From an uncultured Pseudoruegeria sp. (GTDB taxonomy: Bacteria > Pseudomonadota > Alphaproteobacteria > Rhodobacterales > Rhodobacteraceae), in contig CANMJD010000004.1 in NCBI GenBank assembly GCA_947498155.1, positions 124,001-188,000 on the forward strand: a stretch of 64,000 nucleotides of DNA, written 5' to 3'. Below the pieces are notes generated by a model that worked only from the letters and a program-made list of their open reading frames with translations, was not told the DNA's origin and did not search any database. The position numbers and the translations under genes are program-made. Below, one piece after another: positions 26,323-35,960 of this stretch; the first letter of the stretch is position 1, and each line of letters opens with the position of its first letter.

Positions 26323-27441
26323 TCAGGATCTCAGCGCGATTGTCGGGGACACCGTATCCATACCAAGCGCCTTGCCCACAGCATAATAGGTCAACTGTCC
26401 CGCATGCACGTTAAGTCCGTTCAGCAAATGTGGGTCCTCTTCGCAGGCCTTTCGCCAGCCTTTGTCTGCCAATGCCAGCATGAACGGCATGGTCGCGTTG
26501 GACAGTGCGATGGTGGAGGTCCGCGCCACAGCACCGGGCATGTTGGCGACACAATAATGCATGATGCCATCGACATCATAAATCGGGTCCTGATGGGTCG
26601 TGGCTTTGGAGGTCTCAAAACAGCCCCCCTGATCGATGGCGACATCGACGATTGCCGCCCCCGGCTTCATCTCGGAGAGTTGAGCGCGGCTGACCAGTTT
26701 GGGTGCCGCCGCCCCGGGAATAAGCACCGCACCAATGACCATATCGGCCTCGCGCACCAGTTCTGCCGTGGTATCCGCCGACGCATAGCGATTGCGAAAA
26801 TCGCGCGAAAACACATCATCCAGATACCGCAGGCGCGGCAGGCTGCGATCCAGCACAGTGACATCGGCCCCCATGCCCGCAGCGATCCGTGCCGCATGGG
26901 TGCCGACAACACCACCACCGATCACCAGCACTTTGGCGGGGCCCACGCCCGGTACGCCGCCAAGCAAAACCCCGCGCCCGCCGTTGGCTTTTTGCAGGGT
27001 CCAAGCACCCACTTGTGGCGCAAGGCGTCCCGCGACTTCTGACATTGGGGCCAACAAAGGTAAGCCACCCTGCGCATCGGTCACGGTTTCATAGGCAATG
27101 GCCGTGCAGCCGCTGGCCAGCAAATCCTTGGTCTGGGCAGGGTCCGGGGCAAGGTGCAGATAGGTGAACAGCAGCTGACCCTCGCGCAGCATGGCCCGCT
27201 CGACCGCCTGTGGTTCCTTAACCTTGACGATCATATCGGCGGCCGCAAACACCTCGGCAGCGGTCTCAAGCAGCGCAGCGCCAGCGGTGGTATAATCGTC
27301 ATCGGTAAATCCGGCACCAAGTCCGGCACCGGTTTGTACCACGACACTATGACCGTGGTTAACGGCTTCTCGGGCTGCGGCGGGTGTTAGTCCGACGCGG
27401 AACTCTTGGGGTTTTATTTCTGTGGGGCATCCGATTTTCAT
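26323..27441 (-). CDS. ald: Alanine dehydrogenase
   Basis: A 372-residue NAD-dependent alanine dehydrogenase that interconverts L-alanine with pyruvate and ammonia. The N-terminal catalytic domain has MKIGCPTEIKPQEFRVGLTP. The nucleotide-binding domain has VIGGGVVGTHAARIAAGMGA with the GxGxxG-type loop, and AIVDVAIDQGGC and MPGAVARTSTIALSNAT follow. It is full length. It is divergent from an Lrp/AsnC regulator, a common arrangement for alanine-responsive control. Confidence 0.96.
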   Translation of the reverse strand: MKIGCPTEIKPQEFRVGLTPAAAREAVNHGHSVVVQTGAGLGAGFTDDDYTTAGAALLETAAEVFAAADMIVKVKEPQAVERAMLREGQLLFTYLHLAPDPAQTKDLLASGCTAIAYETVTDAQGGLPLLAPMSEVAGRLAPQVGAWTLQKANGGRGVLLGGVPGVGPAKVLVIGGGVVGTHAARIAAGMGADVTVLDRSLPRLRYLDDVFSRDFRNRYASADTTAELVREADMVIGAVLIPGAAAPKLVSRAQLSEMKPGAAIVDVAIDQGGCFETSKATTHQDPIYDVDGIMHYCVANMPGAVARTSTIALSNATMPFMLALADKGWRKACEEDPHLLNGLNVHAGQLTYYAVGKALGMDTVSPTIALRS

Positions 27442-27525
27442 GGCAAGCTCTCTCCTTCTCCCATTGATGTCAGGCTACAGGTGGCTTCTCGAAATTGGCT
27501 CTGTATTTCTGCCTCAAAAGGATTA

Positions 27526-27539
27526 TTCTTTCGAAGGAA
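27526..27539. promoter_or_regulatory. Candidate Lrp-type operator between ald and its regulator
   Basis: TTCTTTCGAAGGAA, a near-perfect palindrome with one mismatched pair, lies in the 139-bp divergent region, 42 bases before the regulator ATG. Another TCGAA lies about 37 bases away. Lrp/AsnC proteins bind such repeated AT-flanked palindromes; the assignment is inference. Confidence 0.35.
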
Positions 27540-27580
27540 CCACGACGTTTTAACAATTTTGCAAGGGAATCTACGAAGAT

Positions 27581-28039
27581 ATGGAGCTGGACAGCATAGA
27601 TCGTCGAATCCTGCGGGAACTGCAAAAGACCGGGCGCATCTCAAATGCGGATTTGGCCGAAAAGATTAATCTCTCCGCCTCTGCTTGCCATCGCCGGGTG
27701 CAACGACTGGAAAGCGAAGGCTTCATAAAGGATTATGTTGCGCTGCTGGACACACGCAAACTGGGCCGTCCTTCTACCATTTTTGTTGAAATAACCCTAT
27801 CGGGTCAAGCCGACGAAGTACTGGAAGCCTTTGAACGCGAAGTCGCAAAAGTGCCGGATGTGTTAGAGTGCCATCTGATGGCGGGTACGGCGGATTACAT
27901 CCTGAAAGTTGTGGCCGCAGATACGGAAGATTTTGCCCAAATCCACCGCCGCTATCTGGCCCGCCTGCCCGGTGTGGCGCAGATGCAATCCTCGTTTGCC
28001 TTGCGCACCGTGTTCAAAACCACCGCACTGCCGGTTTAG
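27581..28039 (+). CDS. Lrp/AsnC family transcriptional regulator of ald
   Basis: A 152-residue regulator: an N-terminal winged helix-turn-helix (residues 1-60, LDSIDRRILRELQKTGRIS and LSASACHRRVQRLE) and a C-terminal RAM ligand-binding domain (about 65-145, including LECHLMAGTADYILKV). The divergent position next to ald suggests it activates alanine dehydrogenase in response to alanine, as AldR/BkdR-type members do. GGGAATCTACGAAGAT precedes the ATG. It converges on the PPOX gene, 12 bases away. Confidence 0.9.
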   Translation: MELDSIDRRILRELQKTGRISNADLAEKINLSASACHRRVQRLESEGFIKDYVALLDTRKLGRPSTIFVEITLSGQADEVLEAFEREVAKVPDVLECHLMAGTADYILKVVAADTEDFAQIHRRYLARLPGVAQMQSSFALRTVFKTTALPV

Positions 28040-28051
28040 GGTGCCGCTAGG

Positions 28052-28660
28052 CTACCACATGGATTTGGCGGCGCGCTCCGGCCAGGCCTGATCATAGCTT
28101 GCCCCATCAAAGCTGCCCTTGGTCATCTCGGTCAGCAGATCGCCTGCCGTGGGCAGACCCTGACTTTGGTCGTCGCCGGACCATAAAGCAGAGCGTAGAA
28201 GTGCGCGGGCGCATTGGAAATAGATTTCCTGAATAGAGATCACCGTCACGCTGCGGGGCAGTTTGCCGTCGCGTTCATAACGCGCCAGTAATGCCTGATC
28301 CGCGCTCAGGACAGCCCGCCCGTTCACCCGCACCACATTGCTCGATCCGGTGATCATGAAGGTTAACGATACCCGATCATCGGCCAGAATATTGCGTAAG
28401 GAATCGATCCGGTTGTTGCCGTGCCAATCCGGTAGCGCCAGCGTGCCGGGGTCAAGTTCATGCACCACGGGGCCTTCATCGCCGCGCGGCGAGCAATCCG
28501 TGCCATCCGGTCCCACCGTTGACAGCAGGCAAAACCGGCTGCGGTTAATCCATGCCCGATAGCCCGGCGTCAGCCGCTTGGCGACCTTAAGCAGCGATGC
28601 TTCGGCAGGGGTGCCATAGAGGGCTTCGAGCTCAGCCAGCGTATTAATCTTTTGCATCAT
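28052..28660 (-). CDS. Pyridoxamine 5'-phosphate oxidase-related FMN-binding protein
   Basis: A 202-residue PNPOx-like split-barrel protein. Motifs include RSRFCLLSTVGPDGTDCSPRGDEG, interrupted only by typical loop residues, DWHGNNRIDSLRNI and the FMN-region VVRVNGRAVLS. It resembles the family of MSMEG_1061-like PPOX proteins rather than true PdxH. The substrate is unknown. The ATG at 28660 overlaps the plsC stop by 17 bases; a TTG at 28669 is a weaker choice. It is the last gene of the ftsE-ftsX-plsC run. Confidence 0.82.
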   Translation of the reverse strand: MMQKINTLAELEALYGTPAEASLLKVAKRLTPGYRAWINRSRFCLLSTVGPDGTDCSPRGDEGPVVHELDPGTLALPDWHGNNRIDSLRNILADDRVSLTFMITGSSNVVRVNGRAVLSADQALLARYERDGKLPRSVTVISIQEIYFQCARALLRSALWSGDDQSQGLPTAGDLLTEMTKGSFDGASYDQAWPERAAKSMW

Positions 28661-29393
28661 CCTGTCCAATCTGAAAACCGGCCTCTGCCATCAGACGATT
28701 GGAATGACTTTCAACCATTTCTTCCAGCGTGTGCATAAATTCTTCTTTAGAGAGGCCCTGCTCGATGCGCGGCAAAAACTCGACCACGGCCAGTCCGGGT
28801 TTGCGGTACACGCCATGGCGCGGCCAGAAAACGCCGACATTGGTTGCGGATGGCACACAGTCCTGACCGGTTTGGGTATAGAGCACCGCGGGGCCCACCT
28901 TATAGGGCAACATCGCCCCCGGAGCGACTCGGGTGCCTTGGGGATAGATGATCAACTGACCGGGCGTCTGCTTGCCGCTTTTGACCTGCGCCACCATATC
29001 CGAGATTGCCTTGCCGCGCTTGCCGCGGTCCACCGGCACACAGCCAATGCGCATCCCGTAATAGCCAAGGATCGGGGCCCACTTCAGTTGCTTTTTCATG
29101 ATGAATTTCGGGCGCGGGGTTTCGCTTACGATCATGATAATATCAAGAAAGCTCTGATGTTTGGAGGCAATCAAAACCTCATCCGTTGGGATTTGCCCGC
29201 GAACTTCGGTTTTCAGGCCCAGCATCCAGCCCGCTGTCCAGCGCACGTAGCGGCACCATGTGTGGATACCGTGAAACGCCCATTCCTGTTTCCAGATCGC
29301 TAAGGGCGTAAAGAAAATCGCCATCAGAAACATCATCAGATAAATCTGGAACGAAAAGAACAAAGAACGCAGCCAGCGCCAAGCATAAGCCAT
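28644..29393 (-). CDS. plsC: 1-acyl-sn-glycerol-3-phosphate acyltransferase
   Basis: A 249-residue membrane-associated acyltransferase that makes phosphatidic acid from lysophosphatidic acid. The HX4D catalytic motif is HQSFLD, and the substrate motif is YPQGTR in place of the more usual PEGTR. An N-terminal hydrophobic helix lies at about residues 8-30. The ATG at 29393 shares its A with the ftsX TGA (TGATG), a translational-coupling junction. Confidence 0.92.
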   Translation of the reverse strand: MAYAWRWLRSLFFSFQIYLMMFLMAIFFTPLAIWKQEWAFHGIHTWCRYVRWTAGWMLGLKTEVRGQIPTDEVLIASKHQSFLDIIMIVSETPRPKFIMKKQLKWAPILGYYGMRIGCVPVDRGKRGKAISDMVAQVKSGKQTPGQLIIYPQGTRVAPGAMLPYKVGPAVLYTQTGQDCVPSATNVGVFWPRHGVYRKPGLAVVEFLPRIEQGLSKEEFMHTLEEMVESHSNRLMAEAGFQIGQDDAKD

Positions 29394-30307
29394 CAGGAAA
29401 TCTCCTTCAATGTGCGCAGGGCGGCGGTACGGGTCGCCCAGAAAGCCACAATAGCGACCAGAACAGGAATAATCAGCGGTAAAAACCATTCGCCATTCTC
29501 AAATCCGAGGCCGGTCAGAAACCCGTCTTGGGTGGCATCTTGTGGCACAAACATAACCGCAAGCACCGCAAGTGCTGTTCCAATCGCCGCGCCGGTCAGG
29601 GCGCGCAGGGTAAAGCGCCGCACGAAGGCCCGCGCGATATAGATGTCGCGCGCGCCGACCAAACGCATAACCTGAATGACTTTGCCATTGGCAGAAAGGG
29701 CGGCGTTGGCGGCCAAAGTGATCATCACCGCAGTGGTCAACCCGATCAAAGCGAGCGAGACCACGCCAAGCATCCGCAACCGATCCGCTGCCTGCACCAG
29801 CGGTTCGCGCCAGCGGGCATGGTCATCCAGAACCGCACCGGGGACTTCGGCAGCCAATCGCTGACGCAAACCCTCGGCATCCATACCACCGTCGCCGCCT
29901 TCTTCGATTTCGATCAACTGTGGCAAAGGCAGGTGTTCAATCGGCAAATCCGGCCCGAACCAAGGCGATAGCAATTCGCGCTGCTCGTCAGCATTCAGCA
30001 CGCGGGCCAGACTCACCCCCGGTGTGGTGCGCAGCACTTTTAGGGCGGCTTCGGTTTGGGCATCGACCTGACCTTCGGGCGCAGAAATGCGAATGGTCGA
30101 GGTCCGCGCCAGTTCTGATGACCAGCGTTCGGCGATGCGGTCTGTGGTCAGCGACAGCGCAAGGGCAAAGACAGCCAGAAACGACATGGCCGCCGCCGCA
30201 AATACGGTCAGGCTGGCGGTAAATCCGGTGGGGGGTACGGCGCGATCTGCTTGCACATCGCCCAGGAGAAACCCGCGAAAGGAAGCAATAGAAACGCGAT
30301 CGCTCAT
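29393..30307 (-). CDS. ftsX: Cell division protein FtsX
   Basis: A 304-residue FtsX: a short cytoplasmic N-terminus, helix at about 30-52, a large periplasmic domain (about 60-170), then three helices near 175-200, 225-250 and 268-290. With FtsE it transmits cytoplasmic ATP hydrolysis to periplasmic murein hydrolase activators at the septum. The ATG overlaps the ftsE stop by four bases. Confidence 0.92.
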   Translation of the reverse strand: MSDRVSIASFRGFLLGDVQADRAVPPTGFTASLTVFAAAAMSFLAVFALALSLTTDRIAERWSSELARTSTIRISAPEGQVDAQTEAALKVLRTTPGVSLARVLNADEQRELLSPWFGPDLPIEHLPLPQLIEIEEGGDGGMDAEGLRQRLAAEVPGAVLDDHARWREPLVQAADRLRMLGVVSLALIGLTTAVMITLAANAALSANGKVIQVMRLVGARDIYIARAFVRRFTLRALTGAAIGTALAVLAVMFVPQDATQDGFLTGLGFENGEWFLPLIIPVLVAIVAFWATRTAALRTLKEIS

Positions 30308-30981
30308 AGGTCCGCTCCTGCGGTTTTCAGGGTGCGGTCGGCAAAGCGCAAGGTGCGCGTGCTGACCTGCTTTTTGGCGGCACGGATCAGGTTCAGATCA
30401 TGGGTGGCCACCATGATAGCCGTGCCCATTTTGTTCAATTCTACCAGCAAAGACAGTAGTTTCTGGCTCATCTCCCAATCGACATTTCCGGTTGGCTCAT
30501 CGGCTAGAATAATATCCGGCGCATTGATCACCGCCCGTGCCAAAGCCGCACGCTGACGTTCGCCTCCCGACAGTTCCGGCGGGCGGCGGTTGGCCTGTTC
30601 GCTTAAGCCGACCCACGTCAGCAAGGCGTTCAAGTCTTCACGGGCGCTATCGGGGTCTTTGCCCCCCACCGTCAACGGCAGGGCGACGTTTTCAATCAGC
30701 GGTAAGTGGTCCAGAAACTGACAATCTTGATGCACGATGCCGATCCGGGCCCGGTTTTTGGCGACCTCATCGCGGTTCATATCCCGAGGGTCACGGCCGA
30801 AAACCTTGACCTGACCGGAAGTGGCCTGCAATTGCATATAGCATAGTTTGAGAAAAGTGGTCTTTCCGGCGCCGGACGGGCCGGTCAGAAAATGGAACGA
30901 TCCCGGCTCTAGTGACAGGCTCACATCGGAAAAGAGCTCTCGCCCACTGTAGCTGTAGGCCACGCTCTGCAGGTCAATCAC
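30304..30981 (-). CDS. ftsE: Cell division ATP-binding protein FtsE
   Basis: A 225-residue ABC ATPase: Walker A GPSGAGKTT, Q-loop region HQDCQFLDHLPL, signature LSGGERQRAALARA, Walker B IILADEPTGN and the switch His in ATHD. FtsE partners with FtsX at the divisome. The start is GTG at 30981 with AAAAGGAG eight bases upstream. The upstream 164 bases separate it from the divergent zinc-ribbon gene and contain two GANTC sequences (near 30999 and 31033). Confidence 0.94.
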   Translation of the reverse strand: MIDLQSVAYSYSGRELFSDVSLSLEPGSFHFLTGPSGAGKTTFLKLCYMQLQATSGQVKVFGRDPRDMNRDEVAKNRARIGIVHQDCQFLDHLPLIENVALPLTVGGKDPDSAREDLNALLTWVGLSEQANRRPPELSGGERQRAALARAVINAPDIILADEPTGNVDWEMSQKLLSLLVELNKMGTAIMVATHDLNLIRAAKKQVSTRTLRFADRTLKTAGADL

Positions 30982-31145
30982 ACCCGAACACTCCTTTTGA
31001 ATCTGCGACAGTTTTGCCGAACCCTGAGACAGGATTCAATGCACTCTATTGCAAAAGCTTTGAAAATCTGCAGGCCTTTGATAGGATTGGTGGAAATTGG
31101 GACCAATGACAAGAATAACTCCGCCAAGCGGAGAGTGGGGGCACG

Positions 31146-32075
31146 ATGCGGCTGATTTGCCCAAATTGTGATGCGCAATACGAAGTGGATGACGCGGTCA
31201 TTCCCGACGGTGGTCGGGATGTGCAGTGCTCCAACTGTGGCCACACGTGGTTTCAGGAACCAAACAAGCTTGAGGACGACGGGTTTGACGCTGTGCCCGA
31301 ACCGGCATGGCAAGAGCATGACCGCCAAGAATCATCAGAAGAGAGCACCGATCCCGACGCGCCTGACCAAGATGATGAGGCCGATGCCCATGACGGGGAT
31401 GACGCGGACGAAGGGGCCTTTGAGGCCGCCGCTGACGGTTCTGACCCTGAGGATGAGCCTGTCGACGAGGAATTTGAAAACCAGACCGGCGCGCCCGGTC
31501 AAAGTGTTCTGGCCCGCCGTCAAAAGGTTCTGGACGAAAGCATTCTTGGCATCCTGAAAGAAGAAGCCGAGCGTGAAACGCTGGCGCGGCAACGCGACAG
31601 CGGTAGCCTTGAAACGCAGGCTGATCTGGGCCTGCAAGACCCGCCGCAACCACAAGCCCCAGCAGACCCGCCCCCGGTTCAGGAACGCACAGCCCGCTTG
31701 CGCGGCATCGAGCCAGACATGCCGGACACCATTGACCCGACCCGCCGCGATCTGTTGCCTGACATCGAGGATATCAATTCCTCTCTGCAATCGACTTCTG
31801 AACGCGACGGGGTACCGCCCACCACCGATGAGGTCGAAGCACAGGAAAAATCGCAACGACGGGGGTTCCGCTTTGGGTTCAGCCTGATGATCCTGCTGAT
31901 CATTGTGCTTATTTTAGCCTATGCCTATGCGCCGAAAGTCGTTGAAACCGTGCCGCAATCCGAAGAGGTCATGGGCCAATATGTTGATCTGGTTAATCAG
32001 GGACGCATCAGCCTTAATGAGGTCGTGTCCAAGGTGACCGACTATATCGCGAACCTCAGCGCAGCCGATCCCTAG
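31146..32075 (+). CDS. Zinc-ribbon (MJ0042-type) acidic membrane protein
   Basis: A 309-residue protein. The N-terminal zinc ribbon (residues 1-36) has CPNC and CSNC knuckles in an MJ0042-type motif. A long Asp/Glu-rich, probably disordered region spans about 45-120, followed by a charged helical section. One membrane helix at about 240-262 (FGFSLMILLIIVLILAYAYA) precedes a short C-terminal domain, so the zinc ribbon would be cytoplasmic. Such proteins are common in alphaproteobacteria but their role is unclear. It is divergent from ftsE and ends three bases before the convergent TIGR02302 gene. A CTCCGC / GCGGAG hairpin lies just before the ATG. Confidence 0.82.
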   Translation: MRLICPNCDAQYEVDDAVIPDGGRDVQCSNCGHTWFQEPNKLEDDGFDAVPEPAWQEHDRQESSEESTDPDAPDQDDEADAHDGDDADEGAFEAAADGSDPEDEPVDEEFENQTGAPGQSVLARRQKVLDESILGILKEEAERETLARQRDSGSLETQADLGLQDPPQPQAPADPPPVQERTARLRGIEPDMPDTIDPTRRDLLPDIEDINSSLQSTSERDGVPPTTDEVEAQEKSQRRGFRFGFSLMILLIIVLILAYAYAPKVVETVPQSEEVMGQYVDLVNQGRISLNEVVSKVTDYIANLSAADP

Positions 32076-32078
32076 GCC

Positions 32079-34658
32079 TTAGAAACGGTCCAAAAGCCGT
32101 TTCAGATAATCCAGTTCAAAGACCGGGCGGTCTTGTTCTCCGGATTTACGGCGGATTTCATCCAGCAATTCCTTGGCACGTCGGTAGACATCTTCGCCCT
32201 GCAAAAGATTTTCATCCGAGCCAATGCTGCCGCGCGACCCCGGCGTGCGGCCCAAGGGATCGCGGCCTTCGGGCTGTGCATCACCAATGGCTTCTCCCTG
32301 TTGGCCACCCTGCTGCTGTTGTTGCTGGGCCATCGCTTCACCAAGGTTGCGCATGCCCTCGCGTAGGGCCTCCATGGCGTCGGCCTGACGGTCCAGCGCG
32401 TCGGCAGTGTTGCCGTCGCGCAGTGCCTGTTCGGCATCATCCATTGCCTCCCCTGCCCGCCCTAAAGCCTCGCGACCGGCATCACCTTCGGGGGTGCCAG
32501 CACCGGGAAGGTTCTGTTGCTGACGCTGCAGTTCCTGCCGCAAGGCATGCTGACGATCCGCCAAAGAGCCTGCTGCGCCCTCTTGGCCGTCTTGCCCCTG
32601 ACCGTTTTCGCCATCGCCTTCGCCCTGACCTTCGCCGCCTTGGCCCTCATGGCTTTGCCCGCTGCCCTGACCGCCGTTACGGCCTTGGTTCTGGTCGCTT
32701 TCTCCGGCCTGTGCATTGGGGTTGAATTGCTCTTGCAGATCGCGGAACGCATCATCAGAAAGACCCTGCTGCTGGCGCAGCGTATCGGCCAGACCTTCCA
32801 TGGCTTGCTCACCGGGGCTCTGTTGCCCCTGCCCGCCTTGGGTGACTTCCATATTCTCCATCATCTGCCGCAACTGATCCAGCAGCGCTTCGGCTTCTGC
32901 CATGCGCCCCTGTTCCATCAACTCCTGAATACGGTCGAGCATGTCCTGAATCTGATCGTCGGTAACTTCCTGACGGTTCTGATTGTCGGCCTGTTGCTGT
33001 TCCCCGTCGTTCTGGGATTCCTGAGCAAGCTGCTGCATATAGTCCTGCATCGCCTCGCGTAATTCCTGCATCAGTTCGGCGATTTCGCTATCGGTTGCAC
33101 CATCGCGCATGGCCTGCGCCAGCTTATCCTGCGCGCGTTGCAACCGTTGCAAAGCATCGGATAAATCACCATCTTCGATCTGAATGGCAATATCCCAGAG
33201 CACCTGCGCAAATTCATCGCGCTGCGCAGGCGACAGCCCCGCGGTCACGGCATTTTCCAACCGGCGCATCATGACCCGCAGTTTTAGATAGTCGGTTTCG
33301 CGATCAAAGAGCCCCTCGGGCGCATAGGTTACCGCCTTTAGAATTTGCACCACCCGCGCCCCGTTTTCGCGGTTCCACAGCAAATCGCGGCGCTGCTCGA
33401 TCAGGGCTGCCGCCAGCGGATCAAAGAACCGGCGCCCGGGCAAAAGTAGGGTGCCCTTCGCCGATTCACCGGTTTGGGCCAAGGCATCCTTGACGGTCAG
33501 GGTGATCGACACCGGCAAACCCGCCCAAGGATGTTCCGCGAAATTATCAATCAGGGTTTCTTCGAACTGTCTGCGATCCCCCGAGATTGTCAGGGGCAAA
33601 TCCAGCGTGATCGGCGCGCGCGGTTCGGGGTCAATCGCCATGCCATACCGCCGGTCCAGCAGGTCATCATTCAGCGAAATCTCGGCCTGTCCGGCGACAA
33701 CGCCGTAGTCATCGCGCGCCAGAAACGGCTGACGCAACTCACCGGACAGCGTGGTTTCCTCGACGGCGGACAGGATGACATCCGGTTTCTTATCCGGGAT
33801 CATGGTGATCTGCCACGTTGCCCCGCCCTCTCCGTCAACCGTCAGGGTGCCGCTTTGGGTGACAGTAAAACTCTGGGCTGGCTCGGCAGCACTTTGAACG
33901 GCATCCACAGTGCCAGAGATGGTTTCCGCCACGGTCAAAGCGCCGATCTCACCATACAGTCGTAGGGTCAGAATACTGCCCTGCGGCACATTCAGCGCAC
34001 CTTCGGGCAGATCGTTCAGATAGAGCCCGGGCAATCCTGTATAGGCGGGCGGTTCGATCCAGCCCTCCCAACTTGGTCCTGCCGCAAGATCCTGCCCCGT
34101 GCCGCCTGAGGTCAATTCCTGAATGTCACCAATGCGCAAGAAAGAACCGAACAACAAGCCCACCATCAAAACCAGCAGCGCCATATAGCGCAGGGCATAT
34201 GGATCGCGCGAAGACATGCGCAAATCTGGTTGCACTGCTTTGGCATCGGCCAGACCCGCCGCCATTCGCGCCCGATGGGCGGCCCAAACGGCTTCGGATG
34301 CAGCATCCCCGGCACCAATGGCCTGTCGATCCTGCAAGGTTGAAATCGGCTGACCCGGGAGCGTTGCATCCAACCGCGCCTGCGCTTCGGCCTGCGTGGG
34401 ACGTTTAAAGCGCCGCAGGCCGCGCCACAGCAACCCCACACCGCCCAGTATAAACATCACTAGGCAAAGCCATGTTGCCTCTAGGGACAGCAGCTCCTGA
34501 ACGCCAAGCAAGAGGGCACCGCAGGCAACGAAGATCAGGCTCCAGAGTGGCCAGAACGCGCGGGTTACACGCTCGGCAAACATACCCCAGCGCGTTACGC
34601 GAAGGGGCCAATTCAGCGCACGGAGCGCCTCATGGGGGGGTCGATCCTGTATCGTCAC
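32079..34658 (-). CDS. TIGR02302 / DUF4175 family protein
   Basis: An 859-residue membrane protein of the alphaproteobacterial TIGR02302 family. Membrane helices lie near residues 35-53, 60-80 and 155-175. A large beta-rich, presumably periplasmic region follows to about 400. The C-terminal third is a Gln/Glu-rich helical and low-complexity segment (many QQ and GQG runs), ending in a conserved KELLDEIRRKSGEQDRP and LDYLKRLLDRF. The function is unknown. A GTG at 34658 is the longest start but sits only two bases from GGGAGT, so the true start may differ. It lies 36 bases after lysA. Confidence 0.85.
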   Translation of the reverse strand: MTIQDRPPHEALRALNWPLRVTRWGMFAERVTRAFWPLWSLIFVACGALLLGVQELLSLEATWLCLVMFILGGVGLLWRGLRRFKRPTQAEAQARLDATLPGQPISTLQDRQAIGAGDAASEAVWAAHRARMAAGLADAKAVQPDLRMSSRDPYALRYMALLVLMVGLLFGSFLRIGDIQELTSGGTGQDLAAGPSWEGWIEPPAYTGLPGLYLNDLPEGALNVPQGSILTLRLYGEIGALTVAETISGTVDAVQSAAEPAQSFTVTQSGTLTVDGEGGATWQITMIPDKKPDVILSAVEETTLSGELRQPFLARDDYGVVAGQAEISLNDDLLDRRYGMAIDPEPRAPITLDLPLTISGDRRQFEETLIDNFAEHPWAGLPVSITLTVKDALAQTGESAKGTLLLPGRRFFDPLAAALIEQRRDLLWNRENGARVVQILKAVTYAPEGLFDRETDYLKLRVMMRRLENAVTAGLSPAQRDEFAQVLWDIAIQIEDGDLSDALQRLQRAQDKLAQAMRDGATDSEIAELMQELREAMQDYMQQLAQESQNDGEQQQADNQNRQEVTDDQIQDMLDRIQELMEQGRMAEAEALLDQLRQMMENMEVTQGGQGQQSPGEQAMEGLADTLRQQQGLSDDAFRDLQEQFNPNAQAGESDQNQGRNGGQGSGQSHEGQGGEGQGEGDGENGQGQDGQEGAAGSLADRQHALRQELQRQQQNLPGAGTPEGDAGREALGRAGEAMDDAEQALRDGNTADALDRQADAMEALREGMRNLGEAMAQQQQQQGGQQGEAIGDAQPEGRDPLGRTPGSRGSIGSDENLLQGEDVYRRAKELLDEIRRKSGEQDRPVFELDYLKRLLDRF

Positions 34659-34694
34659 ACTCCCTGGTCCAGTCCGGCGCAGCGAGTCTGCGCC

Positions 34695-35960
34695 CTAAAG
34701 CCACGATGGAATGGTATCGCGGTTGATCATCTCTTCATAGGTAGGACGTTTACGAATGACGGCGAATTGATCATCTTTCACCAGCACTTCGGGGATCAGG
34801 GGGCGCGAATTATACTCGCTCGCCATCACCGCGCCATAGGCCCCCGCCGAACGGAACGCGACCAGATCACCCGGTGCGAGCGGCGGCATCATGCGTTGTT
34901 TGGTAAAGGTATCACCGGTTTCACACACCGGACCGACAATATCATAGGGCTGTTGCTCGACACCGGCTTCAGCCTCGATCACCGGTACGATATCATGATG
35001 GGCCTCATACATCGCCGGACGGATCAAATCATTCATCGCCGCATCCAGAATCAGAAAATCACGATCCTCGCCGGATTTCACGTAAATCACGCTCGAAATC
35101 AGCACACCGGCATTGCCCGAAATCAGACGGCCAGGTTCAATCTCAATCTCGCAGCCCAAATGTCCGAGCGTGTCCTTGATCAGCGCGCCATATTCAATCG
35201 GCAACGGCGGGGCATCGTTGGAGCGCGTATAGGGAATACCCAAACCACCGCCCAAATCCAGACGTTTTATGTCATGGCCCTCGGCGCGCAGCATTTCGGT
35301 CAGATCCGCAACCTTTTGATAGGCGAGCCGGAAGGGCTCAAGCTCGGTCAACTGGCTACCGATATGCACATCGATGCCAATGACCTTTAACCCCGGCAAG
35401 GCGGCGGCAGTGGCATAGACGTCTTTGGCGCGGGCAATCGGAATACCGAATTTATTCTCGGATTTACCTGTGGCAATTTTCGCATGGGTTTTGGCGTCGA
35501 CATCGGGATTCACCCGAATGGTGATCGGCGCAACAACACCAAGGCTTTGGGCCACGGCACTCAGCGCCAGCATTTCGGGTTCAGATTCTATATTGAACTG
35601 ACGAATGCCGCCGGTCAGCGCGTCTTTCATTTCCTGCGCGGTTTTACCAACGCCCGAAAAGACGATCTTCTCACCGGGCACACCCGCTGCGATGGCGCGG
35701 GCATATTCGCCGCCTGAAACCACATCCATCCCGGCGCCAACCTCAGCCAGCACCTTGAGCACCGCCTGATTGGAGTTGGACTTCATCGCAAAGCAGACCA
35801 GATGCTCCGTTCCGGCGAGTGCTTCGTCAAACAGGGTGAAATGGCGCTGCAACGTTGCCGTTGAATAGAGATAGAACGGCGTGCCAACCGCCGCAGCGAT
35901 TTCGGAAATTGCAACGTCTTCGGCGTGCAACACCCCATTGCGATACAGAAAATGATCCAT
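34695..35960 (-). CDS. lysA: Diaminopimelate decarboxylase
   Basis: A 421-residue PLP enzyme that converts meso-diaminopimelate to L-lysine. The PLP lysine is K60 in CFAMKSNSN. Other landmarks are VSGGEYARA, DVHIGSQLTELEPF, LDLGGGLGIPY, the glycine loop for PLP phosphate, and GPVCETGDTF with the active-site cysteine from the partner subunit. It is full length. Its ATG shares one base with the stop of the DUF2834 gene (TGATG). Confidence 0.96.
   Translation of the reverse strand: MDHFLYRNGVLHAEDVAISEIAAAVGTPFYLYSTATLQRHFTLFDEALAGTEHLVCFAMKSNSNQAVLKVLAEVGAGMDVVSGGEYARAIAAGVPGEKIVFSGVGKTAQEMKDALTGGIRQFNIESEPEMLALSAVAQSLGVVAPITIRVNPDVDAKTHAKIATGKSENKFGIPIARAKDVYATAAALPGLKVIGIDVHIGSQLTELEPFRLAYQKVADLTEMLRAEGHDIKRLDLGGGLGIPYTRSNDAPPLPIEYGALIKDTLGHLGCEIEIEPGRLISGNAGVLISSVIYVKSGEDRDFLILDAAMNDLIRPAMYEAHHDIVPVIEAEAGVEQQPYDIVGPVCETGDTFTKQRMMPPLAPGDLVAFRSAGAYGAVMASEYNSRPLIPEVLVKDDQFAVIRKRPTYEEMINRDTIPSWL

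Noticed and set aside
32276..33062. Long plus-strand frames opposite the TIGR02302 gene
   Set aside because: They arise from the Gln/Gly-rich low-complexity coding on the other strand and have no independent start signals.
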